From NCBI RefSeq assembly GCF_014200675.1, contig NZ_JACHCI010000002.1, positions 310,001 to 374,000 on the forward strand: DNA of 64,000 nucleotides, given 5' to 3'. The number at the start of each line of letters is the position of its first letter. Position 1 is the stretch's first letter. The notes below the pieces were generated by a model that saw only the letters and a list, made by a program, of their open reading frames with translations, was not told the DNA's origin and did no database searches. A program made the translations under genes and the position numbers. This stretch comes from Janthinobacterium saanense. GTDB taxonomy: Bacteria > Pseudomonadota > Gammaproteobacteria > Burkholderiales > Burkholderiaceae_D. Shown here in pieces: positions 36,222-43,625 of the stretch.

Positions 36222-37118
36222 ATGGACAATTTGCGTAAGCTGGATTTGAACTTGCTGCTGACCCTCAATGCGCTCTTGATCGAGCGTAATGTGACGCGGG
36301 CAGCCGCCCGCTTGCACCTGAGCCAGCCCTCCGTCAGCGTGCAACTGGGCAAGTTACGCGTAGCCTTTGAGGATCCGTTGCTGCTGCCAGGGCCGCGCGG
36401 CATGCTGCCCACGGCGCGGGCGCTGGCATTGCTGGCGCCGCTGCAAGCCGTGCTGGCCCAGCTGGAACAAGTGCTGTTGCCGGTGGCCGCCTTTGACCCG
36501 GCACAGGCGCAAGTGGAATGGAAGCTGGCGGCCGCCGATGCCGCCGAGTATGCAATCCTGCTGCCGATGCTGCCCGCCTTGCGAGCCCAAGCGCCGTTGT
36601 CGCGCATGGCCGTGCATGAAGCGGTGCCGGCGCGCATGGCGCAGCAGCTGGAAAATGGTCAGATCGATCTGGGCTTTGTGGCGCAGGAAGAAGCGCCTGC
36701 CGGCTTGCGCCATCGGCCGCTATTCCGCGAACATTATGTGCTGGCGGGCCGCCACGATCACCCGCTGCTGCAGTCGCCACCCAGCCTCGATCAATTCTGC
36801 GCGCTGGAATTCATCGTGGTATCGACCAATGGCGGCGGCTATCGCACGGCGGTGGACACCACGCTGGAACAGCTGGGCCGGCAGCGCAAGGTCGTGCTGT
36901 CCGTGCCGCACTTTCTGATCGTGCCGCATTTGCTGGCCGCATCCGACATGGTGGCCATGCTGCCCTCGCGCCTGCTGAAAAATGCCCTGGGCGGCCTGCG
37001 CACCTGGGAGCCGCCCGTGAGCATCCCTGATTACGACATGGCCATGGTGTGGCACGAGCGCATGCACCTGGACCCGGCGCACCGCTGGCTGCGCGAGCAG
37101 ATCGCGGCCCGCCTGTGA
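36222..37118 (+). CDS. LysR-family transcriptional regulator
   Basis: A 298-residue LysR-type regulator of the NodD/LinR-like group (LDLNLLLTLNALLIERNVTRAAARLHLSQPSVS). It is divergent from the amidase gene with about 100 bases between start codons, so it probably controls it. The methyltransferase gene follows after 33 bases on the same strand. Confidence 0.85.
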   Translation: MDNLRKLDLNLLLTLNALLIERNVTRAAARLHLSQPSVSVQLGKLRVAFEDPLLLPGPRGMLPTARALALLAPLQAVLAQLEQVLLPVAAFDPAQAQVEWKLAAADAAEYAILLPMLPALRAQAPLSRMAVHEAVPARMAQQLENGQIDLGFVAQEEAPAGLRHRPLFREHYVLAGRHDHPLLQSPPSLDQFCALEFIVVSTNGGGYRTAVDTTLEQLGRQRKVVLSVPHFLIVPHLLAASDMVAMLPSRLLKNALGGLRTWEPPVSIPDYDMAMVWHERMHLDPAHRWLREQIAARL

Positions 37119-37151
37119 TAGGCTGATGCTGATCATCAAACAGGAGGCGGC

Positions 37152-37937
37152 ATGACTGATAGCACCGGCAACAAGGACGTCCACCACGCAGCGGCCGAAG
37201 GCTATATCACCGGGGCTGACCCTTATGTGCGGGGCCGGCCCGATTATCCGCCTGAAGTGGCCGGCTGGCTGCGCACTGCATTGGGCCTGGCGCCCGGCGT
37301 GATTGTGCTGGACCTGGGCGCCGGCACGGGCAAATTTACGCCGCGCCTGCTGGAAACGGGCGCCACGGTCATCGCGGTCGAACCGGTGCCGCAAATGCTG
37401 GCCAAGCTGGCCGATGCTCATCCACAAGTACAGGCGCTGGCGGGCACGGCGACCGCGATACCCTTGGCCGACGCTACGCTCGACGCCGTGATATGCGCGC
37501 AGGCTTTCCACTGGTTTGCCACTTCCGAGGCGCTGGACGAAATCCTGCGCGTGCTGAAACCTGGCGGCAAGCTGGGCCTGATATGGAATTTGCGCGATCC
37601 CAGAGTCGACTGGGTGGCCAGGCTGGACGCCATCGTCAACCAGGTCGAAGGCGATACGCCGCGCTACTACACGGGCGCCTGGCGCAAGGCCTTCCCCCAT
37701 GCCGGTTACGGGCCGCTGCAGGAAACGCATTTTGCGCTGGGCCACTCGGGTTCGGCCGAAGACGTGCTGCTCAACCGCGTGCGCTCGACCAGCTTTATCG
37801 CCGCCTTGCCCGAGCATGAACGCCACGTGATCGAGGAACAGATACGTACGCTGATCGAGTCCGAGGAAGATTTAAAAGGCGACGTCGTCACTGTTCCCTA
37901 TCAGACGGCTGCTTTCGTAGCAGAGAAAATTACCTGA
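37152..37937 (+). CDS. class I SAM-dependent methyltransferase
   Basis: A 261-residue methyltransferase of the UbiE/Methyltransf_11 type. Motif I is VLDLGAGTGKFTPRL (~residues 50-64), an acidic end of strand 2 follows (IAVEPV), then DAVICAQAFHWF and the post-motif LKPGGKLGLIWN. Substrate unknown. It begins 33 bases after the LysR gene, with an AGGAGG site before the ATG. Confidence 0.85.
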   Translation: MTDSTGNKDVHHAAAEGYITGADPYVRGRPDYPPEVAGWLRTALGLAPGVIVLDLGAGTGKFTPRLLETGATVIAVEPVPQMLAKLADAHPQVQALAGTATAIPLADATLDAVICAQAFHWFATSEALDEILRVLKPGGKLGLIWNLRDPRVDWVARLDAIVNQVEGDTPRYYTGAWRKAFPHAGYGPLQETHFALGHSGSAEDVLLNRVRSTSFIAALPEHERHVIEEQIRTLIESEEDLKGDVVTVPYQTAAFVAEKIT

Positions 37938-37943
37938 AAGTGA

Positions 37944-38513
37944 TTAGCTGGCCTTGGCATGCCCCAGTGCATCCATCGCCGCCTGGACGATGGATGGCCG
38001 CCATTCGCGCTTGAAATCGAGCCGGGCGGCAATCATCGCTGAGACGCCCAGGCCTGAAAAGGCGCTGGTGACGCGGATCAGGCGTTCCAGCTTGAGCGCC
38101 GCCAGGTCTATCCCCAGCGCTTCGTACATCATCATGCCCATCTGCGTCATTTCCGGCGTCGTGCCTTCGCCATTGTCCGCCAGCCGGTTGGTGAAGGCCG
38201 AGATGCCGGGCCAGTCAAAGCTGAGCTGTACAGACGTTTCCACCACCGCCAGGTCGCGTTCGCGGCCAACGGCAATGCCATCGACCTTGACCAGCAGCGC
38301 GCGCATCTGGTCCAGGCAGGTGACCAGGACTTGATCGTAAATGGCCTTCTTGCTGGGATAATGGTGCAGCAAGCCCGCTTTCGAGTACTTCACGGCATCG
38401 GCAATCTGTTGTAGCGACGTATGCTCGAAACCATGCTTGGCGAACAGGCCCGCGGCACGGTCGATAATCTCGGCGTCTATTTCAGTTTTGGTCAGTCTGG
38501 GCATAAGCTTCAT
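37944..38513 (-). CDS. TetR-family transcriptional regulator
   Basis: A ~189-residue TetR-type repressor with an N-terminal helix-turn-helix (AAGLFAKHGFEHTSLQQIADAVKYSKAGLLHHYPSK, seen across residues ~15-50) and a ligand-binding C-terminal domain. It is divergent from the catalase/NRAMP pair, which it may control. ATGs at 38513 and 38504 are both possible; neither has a strong binding site. Confidence 0.8.
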   Translation of the reverse strand: MKLMPRLTKTEIDAEIIDRAAGLFAKHGFEHTSLQQIADAVKYSKAGLLHHYPSKKAIYDQVLVTCLDQMRALLVKVDGIAVGRERDLAVVETSVQLSFDWPGISAFTNRLADNGEGTTPEMTQMGMMMYEALGIDLAALKLERLIRVTSAFSGLGVSAMIAARLDFKREWRPSIVQAAMDALGHAKAS

Positions 38514-38691
38514 AAGAACAACATGGAGGACAGGCAGCATAGCCTTGATTACCCAGCTATTCAAGAGCAGCGCAGGCTTAAGTATCCCTGCGACATCGTT
38601 TCACTTATTTCTAGCCAGCGTACGCTGGCAAACAGATGCCGATGGCGCTAGCGGCAATCATGGCCTACCTTCCCACCGCACAGGAAAAGCC

Positions 38692-39822
38692 ATGACCGCC
38701 ATTCCAAAGCTCGCATTGCCCCTACCGTACGATAGCCGCTATGAGGTCGAAGAGGAAGGCGAACAAGACACCAAGGCGCAGCTGCTGCAGACCCTGCACG
38801 GCATTTCCGCCACGACCTATCAAGACTCGGGCCACGCCACGCGCAGCGTGCATGCCAAGAGCCATGGCTTGCTGCGCGGCCATCTCAATGTGCTCGATGG
38901 CCTGGCGCCCGAGCTGGCGCAAGGCATTTTTGGCCAGCCCGGCCGCTTTGAGGTGGTCATGCGCTACTCGACCATTCCTGGCGACATTCTCGACGACAAG
39001 GTGTCCACCCCGCGCGGGCTGGCGATCAAGCTGATCGGCGTGCCGGGCGTGCAGCTGTCCAGCCTGGACACTGATGCTACTGACCGCGATGCCACCACGC
39101 AAGATTTTGTGCTCGTCAACGGCCCCGCCTTCCTGGCGCCGACCGCCAAGAAATTTCTCGGCAGCCTCAAATTGCTGGCCAGCACCACTGACAAGGTACC
39201 GCGCCTGAAACAGGCCTTGTCGAGCGTGCTGCAAGGAGCGGAAAAAGCGCTGGAAGCAGCCGGCGGCGAAAGCGGCACCTTGAAAAGCCTGGGCGGCCAT
39301 CCCGAAACCCATGTCCTGGGCGATACCTACTATAGCCAGGCGCCCATCCTGTATGGCCAGTACATGGCCAAGGTGTCGGTCGCGCCCGTCTCGCCCGAAC
39401 TGGCCGCCTTAAAAGGCGCGCTGGTCGACCTGCATGACAAACCTAACGGCTTGCGCCTGGCCGTGATGGACTTTTTTGCGCGCCACTCGGCCACCTGGGA
39501 AGTACGCGTGCAGCTGTGCCGCAATATTGACACCATGCCGCTGGAAGACGCTTCCGTCGTCTGGCCCGAGGAAGACAGCCCGTATTTTGCGGTAGCGCGC
39601 ATCACGGCCTTGCCGCAAACGGGCTGGAGCGAAGCGCTGTCGCGCCTGGTCGATGACGGCATGGCTTTCAGCCCCTGGCACGGCGTGCTGGCGCACCGGC
39701 CGCTGGGCTCCATCATGCGCGTGCGCAAGGCCGCTTACCGGATGTCGTCGCGTTTCCGCTTCGAGCGCACCGGGCATCTGGTGCAGGAACCGGCGCATCT
39801 GGACGACTGGCCGGCGAGCTAA
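38692..39822 (+). CDS. catalase family protein
   Basis: A 376-residue member of the heme catalase-like superfamily. The distal region reads RSVHAKSHGLLRGHLNV (the family has vHa-G), followed by PGRFEVVMRYST, TPRGLAIKL and DFVLVNGPAF. It is shorter than classical catalases (about 480-750 residues) and belongs to the small catalase-related group, so a peroxidase or other heme role is possible. The ATG at 38692 has an AGGAAA site. The NRAMP gene follows after 3 bases and is certainly cotranscribed. Confidence 0.8.
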   Translation: MTAIPKLALPLPYDSRYEVEEEGEQDTKAQLLQTLHGISATTYQDSGHATRSVHAKSHGLLRGHLNVLDGLAPELAQGIFGQPGRFEVVMRYSTIPGDILDDKVSTPRGLAIKLIGVPGVQLSSLDTDATDRDATTQDFVLVNGPAFLAPTAKKFLGSLKLLASTTDKVPRLKQALSSVLQGAEKALEAAGGESGTLKSLGGHPETHVLGDTYYSQAPILYGQYMAKVSVAPVSPELAALKGALVDLHDKPNGLRLAVMDFFARHSATWEVRVQLCRNIDTMPLEDASVVWPEEDSPYFAVARITALPQTGWSEALSRLVDDGMAFSPWHGVLAHRPLGSIMRVRKAAYRMSSRFRFERTGHLVQEPAHLDDWPAS

Positions 39823-39825
39823 GCC

Positions 39826-41130
39826 ATGTCCAGCCTGGATAAAATCACCACGATCGTTGCCGACACGCAGGACGAGCCGACGGAAACCTGGCTGGCCAAG
39901 CTGGGACCGGGCCTGATTACGGGCGCGGCCGACGATGACCCCAGCGGCATCGCCACCTATTCCCAGGCCGGCGCCCAGTTTGGTTACGGCATGTTGTGGA
40001 CCTTGTTCCTGACCTTTCCCCTGATGCTGGGCATACAGCTGATCAGCGCCAAGATCGGCCGGGTCAGCGGCCATGGCCTGGCGACAAATATCCGCCGCCA
40101 ATACTCCCCTGCCCTGCTGTATGCCATCGTCGGCTTGCTGTTGTTGGCCAATGTCATCAATATCGCTGCCGACGTGGCTGCCATGGGCGACGCCATGGCC
40201 CTGATCGCGGGCGGCCCCACACATTTATATGCTCTGGCCTTCGGCTTGTTGTCGCTGCTCTTGCAGGTTTTCATACCGTACCGCAAGTACGTACGCATCC
40301 TGAAATGGCTGACCCTGGGCTTGCTGGCCTATGTCGCCACCGTCTTTACCGTGCATATTCCCTGGGGCGAAGTGCTGCTGCGCACCGTCTGGCCCCATCT
40401 GAGCTGGTCCACAGCGGCCATCACCATGGTGGTAGCCATCTTCGGCACCACCATCAGTCCCTATCTGTTTTTCTGGCAGGCATCGCAAGAGGTGGAAGAC
40501 TTGCATGCCGATGCGCAGGCCCAGGCCTTGCGGCGCAAGCCTGAACAGGCGCCGCGGCAATTTCGGCGCATCAAGATGGACACCGCCATCGGCATGGGCT
40601 TTTCCAATCTGGTGGCTTTTTTCATCATGCTGACCACCGCCGTGACCCTGGGCGCGCACGGCATCACGCATATCGACACCTCGGCCCAGGCGGCCGAGGC
40701 GCTGCGCCCCATCGCCGGCAACTTTGCCTTTGCCCTGTTCAGCCTGGGCATCATCGGCACGGGGTTGCTGGCCATTCCCGTGCTGGCCGGCTCGGCTGCC
40801 TACGCCATGGCGGGCGCCTTTCATTGGAAAAACAGCCTGGAACTGGCGCCCAGGGCGGCCAAGAAATTCTATGCCATCATCGTCACGGCCACCTTGCTGG
40901 GCGCGGCCCTGTGCTTCACGCCGCTCGACCCGATCAAGGCCCTGTACTGGAGCGCCGTCATCAATGGCGTGATTTCCGTGCCCATCATGGGCATCATGAT
41001 GGCCATGGCCACGCGCCGCGCCGTGATGGGCAGCCTGGTCATTTCACGCCGTTTGCGCTGGCTGGGCTGGCTATGCACCCTGGTAATGGCTGCCGCAGTG
41101 CTTGCAATGTTTGCTACCATGGCGTTTTGA
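39826..41130 (+). CDS. NRAMP-family divalent metal transporter-related protein
   Basis: A 434-residue inner-membrane protein with about 11 helices. In helix 1 the classic DPGN metal motif reads DPSG (ADDDPSGIATYSQAG). In the helix 6 region the usual MPH is replaced by ISPYLFFWQASQE. It is therefore an NRAMP-related protein with changed metal ligands, like the magnesium-type or uncharacterised branches, not a canonical Mn/Fe importer. It is cotranscribed with the catalase-like gene 3 bases upstream, which links it to oxidative stress or metal balance. Confidence 0.8.
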   Translation: MSSLDKITTIVADTQDEPTETWLAKLGPGLITGAADDDPSGIATYSQAGAQFGYGMLWTLFLTFPLMLGIQLISAKIGRVSGHGLATNIRRQYSPALLYAIVGLLLLANVINIAADVAAMGDAMALIAGGPTHLYALAFGLLSLLLQVFIPYRKYVRILKWLTLGLLAYVATVFTVHIPWGEVLLRTVWPHLSWSTAAITMVVAIFGTTISPYLFFWQASQEVEDLHADAQAQALRRKPEQAPRQFRRIKMDTAIGMGFSNLVAFFIMLTTAVTLGAHGITHIDTSAQAAEALRPIAGNFAFALFSLGIIGTGLLAIPVLAGSAAYAMAGAFHWKNSLELAPRAAKKFYAIIVTATLLGAALCFTPLDPIKALYWSAVINGVISVPIMGIMMAMATRRAVMGSLVISRRLRWLGWLCTLVMAAAVLAMFATMAF

Positions 41131-41179
41131 CTGCAGAAAACGAGCGCGCCATGCAGGCGGCCAGCTCATAAAATAATCA

Positions 41180-41869
41180 ATGAGCAACTTAATTCATAAG
41201 ATCGTCAACAAGAAGGTCTATCACTATTACACCGCGTATCGTCACCTGGCGATCGCCGAAGCGCAAGCCGCACCGACGGCAGAGCAGATTGCAGCCATCG
41301 AAAGCTTGCTGGAAGCACCGTTGCCGCCCGCCTTCCTGGCATTTTTGCAAGTGGCCAATGGCGCTTACATCGATTACACCTGCGATGTGCCCGATGGCGA
41401 GGGCGGCGTGGAACACATGGCCTTCAACACTTTTTTCAATGCTGACGAAGGCGATTTTTGCGATGAAACTTTCGTGGGCGAAATCCGCGCAGCGCGCAAG
41501 CACACGGCCATGCCGGTAAAAATCCTGCCGTTTGCCCGCGATGGCGGCAATTCCATGGTGTACCTGGACTTGACGCCGGAAGGCGGCGGCCGCGTGCTGG
41601 CCTATGTGCAAGAGTTACCAGACTGGACCGGGCGGCGCGCCCACGGCTTTATCCCACTGGCGCCCTCCTTCGACGCCTGGCTCGACAGCCTGTATATCGA
41701 CCGCGAAACCGTGCTCGACGAACTGGAACACAATGCATCCGAACCGTCGCACCTGGAAGCGACCAGGGAATGGCTGGACATCGGCTTGCCCAACTGGCGC
41801 CAGGATGCGGGTATCTGCGCCTTGCTGGCACTCAAGCAGGTTCAATTGTGCGCTGACGAACAAGACTAG
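41180..41869 (+). CDS. SMI1/KNR4 family protein
   Basis: A 229-residue soluble acidic protein with the SMI1/KNR4 (SUKH) pattern: an early AIESLLEAPLPPAFLAFLQVANGA segment, then ILPFARDGGNSMVYLDL and FIPLAPSFDAWLDSL. SUKH proteins often act as immunity proteins against secreted nucleases, but here no toxin gene is adjacent. Function unknown. Confidence 0.75.
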   Translation: MSNLIHKIVNKKVYHYYTAYRHLAIAEAQAAPTAEQIAAIESLLEAPLPPAFLAFLQVANGAYIDYTCDVPDGEGGVEHMAFNTFFNADEGDFCDETFVGEIRAARKHTAMPVKILPFARDGGNSMVYLDLTPEGGGRVLAYVQELPDWTGRRAHGFIPLAPSFDAWLDSLYIDRETVLDELEHNASEPSHLEATREWLDIGLPNWRQDAGICALLALKQVQLCADEQD

Positions 41870-41969
41870 TCCTACGCAAAAGACCGTAGACGTCCTATGG
41901 GTGTGCGCAATCTGCTGGCTTAACATAGGCATCAGATTGCATAAAAAACCACCCCAGAAAGGATATCCC

Positions 41970-42527
41970 ATGGCTATTATCACCACCAGCAGCAGTACCC
42001 GCGCTCTTTCCCTGAAAAACGTCGCCCTCGGCGCAGCCGTGGCCTTGCTGAGCGGCATGGCCATCAACAGCATCGCTGCTGCCGCGCCTGGCGCTTATGA
42101 CCGCACTTTCCTCAGCAAGGCGGCCGATGCGGGCAGCACGGAAATTGCCGCGAGCAAGATTGCGCAAGGCAAAAGCGCCAATGCGGACGTCAAGAAATTC
42201 GCCGATTCCATGGTGACTGACCACAGCAAGGTGGCTGACGAACTGAAACAGCTGGCCAGCAGCAAGCAGATCGACGTCAGCGACCAGCCCGGCGCGCGGC
42301 ACAAATCCGAGCTGACCAAGCTCAATACGCTAGCCGGCAAACAGTTTGATCAGGAATATGTGGACAAGATCGGCGTGGCGGCGCACAAGGATGCCGTGAA
42401 ACTGTTCACGGACGCCAGCCAGAAAGCGACGGACCCGGAGATCAAGGCCTTTGCTGCCAAAACACTGCCTGCCCTGCAACATCATCTGGACATGGCCAAT
42501 ACCTTGCACGAGTCCTTAGCTAAATAA
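41970..42527 (+). CDS. DUF4142 exported protein
   Basis: A 185-residue protein with a signal peptide and a DUF4142 helical domain (DRTFLSKAADAGSTEIAASKIA, VKKFADSMVTDHSKVADEL). This is a ferritin-like four-helix group of unknown function, common in stress- and envelope-related loci. An AAAGGA element precedes the ATG at 41970. It appears monocistronic. Confidence 0.85.
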   Translation: MAIITTSSSTRALSLKNVALGAAVALLSGMAINSIAAAAPGAYDRTFLSKAADAGSTEIAASKIAQGKSANADVKKFADSMVTDHSKVADELKQLASSKQIDVSDQPGARHKSELTKLNTLAGKQFDQEYVDKIGVAAHKDAVKLFTDASQKATDPEIKAFAAKTLPALQHHLDMANTLHESLAK

Positions 42528-42538
42528 GCAAAGTAAGC

Positions 42539-42591
42539 GTGGAAATAGCTGCTGTAGGCGCCTGTTCGTGCCGTACGGCAAGTATTTCCAC
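42539..42591. repeat. nested inverted repeat after the DUF4142 gene
   Basis: An outer 9-bp inverted repeat (GTGGAAATA/TATTTCCAC at 42539-42547 and 42583-42591) encloses a perfect 12-bp palindrome (TGCCGTACGGCA, 42569-42580). There is no T run, so a simple terminator is not supported. It may be an RNA structure or a protein site. Confidence 0.5.
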
Positions 42592-42639
42592 TCCTGGCAT
42601 ACAATGCGGCACCTTTGTTTTTAGCAACGCCATGACCTC

Positions 42640-43020
42640 ATGCAGCTACTCAAGAAGACCGGCCTGATCGCGGCCCTCATCCTGCTCACCATCATGCTGA
42701 CCGGCTGGGTATTCATCAAGCTGAGCGCGGCGCGCAACGCCACCGTTTATGCACAAAAATGGAGCGATAACGGCAATTGCGTGATCAAGACCTATATCCC
42801 GCACTACGGCAACGGCCTGCCGAACAACGTCGTGCGCGCCCTCAGCACGGCATCCTTCTTCCGCGTGTATGACAAAGCAGGTAAATTGCTGGAAAGCACG
42901 GAATGGGTGCTGGACATGCACGAAGACGGCATCCAGGACTACGCTCGCTGGGGTAATCACCGGGCGATTTATCCGACCGATATGGGGTATGAAGGCTGGA
43001 CCCTGCCGCAATGCGCCTGA
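42640..43020 (+). CDS. small membrane-anchored hypothetical protein
   Basis: A 126-residue protein with one N-terminal hydrophobic helix (LIAALILLTIMLTGWVFIKL), then a periplasmic part with motifs such as FFRVYDKAGKLLESTEW and a Cys pair (NGNCV and LPQCA). It resembles small uncharacterised envelope proteins of the DUF6201 type; this is a tentative suggestion. It is convergent with cadR. Confidence 0.6.
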   Translation: MQLLKKTGLIAALILLTIMLTGWVFIKLSAARNATVYAQKWSDNGNCVIKTYIPHYGNGLPNNVVRALSTASFFRVYDKAGKLLESTEWVLDMHEDGIQDYARWGNHRAIYPTDMGYEGWTLPQCA

Positions 43021-43081
43021 CTGGGGAAGCCTCACCAAACCTGCCGCGCGTCGGTTTTGTGAGGCGTTGTTACTGTTGTGC

Positions 43082-43525
43082 TTAGTGCCTTACGTCGACA
43101 GGTTCTGTATGGCAAGCGCAGTCATGTCCGCTGGCCGCTTCCGACAGGTTTTGCAGGATGGCGCAGTCTTGCGAGGCTTGCGGCTGGTCGCATTGGTGGC
43201 GCAGGGTTACCAGTTGTTGTTGCAGCGTTTGCAAATTCGCCATTTGTTCGGCGATACGCTCGATGTGGTGATCGAGTAACAAATTGACGCTCTGGCAGCC
43301 ATCGGCCGGATTGTTCTTGAATTCCAGCAAGGCGCGGATATCGGTCAAGCCGATTTGCAGGGAACGGCAATGGCGGATGAATTGCAGCCGTTCCTGGTGC
43401 TCGTCCTGGTATTCACGATAGCCGGCACTGTTGCGGCCGGGCTCTTGCAGCAAGCCTGCTTTTTCATAGTAGCGCACAGTTTCTACATCGCAATCTGTGC
43501 GTTTGGCCAGTTCTCCGATACGCAT
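43082..43525 (-). CDS. cadR: Cd(II)/Pb(II)-responsive MerR-family regulator
   Basis: A 147-residue MerR-type activator. The winged helix-turn-helix covers residues 1-70 (MRIGELAKRTDCDVETVRYYEKAGLL), followed by the dimer helix. The cysteines expected for CadR metal sensing are present at 77, 112 and 121, and a C-terminal HDCACH tail adds further ligands. It is divergent from the metal ATPase gene, with a MerR operator in the spacer. Confidence 0.9.
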   Translation of the reverse strand: MRIGELAKRTDCDVETVRYYEKAGLLQEPGRNSAGYREYQDEHQERLQFIRHCRSLQIGLTDIRALLEFKNNPADGCQSVNLLLDHHIERIAEQMANLQTLQQQLVTLRHQCDQPQASQDCAILQNLSEAASGHDCACHTEPVDVRH

Positions 43526-43561
43526 GGTCTTCCCTTCTTTATGCTTTCGTGCAAATTCTGC

Positions 43562-43592
43562 TTGACCCTGTAGCCACTACAGGGTTTCTAAT
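43562..43592 (+). promoter_or_regulatory. MerR-type promoter/operator of cadA
   Basis: TTGACC (43562-43567) and TCTAAT (43587-43592) are separated by 19 bp, the long spacer typical of MerR-activated promoters. The spacer carries a perfect dyad ACCCTGTAG-CCA-CTACAGGGT (43565-43585), a good match to CadR/PbrR operators. Confidence 0.9.
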
Positions 43593-43625
43593 GCAAGCAT
43601 ACACGAATCCTTGAAGGACGATGCG

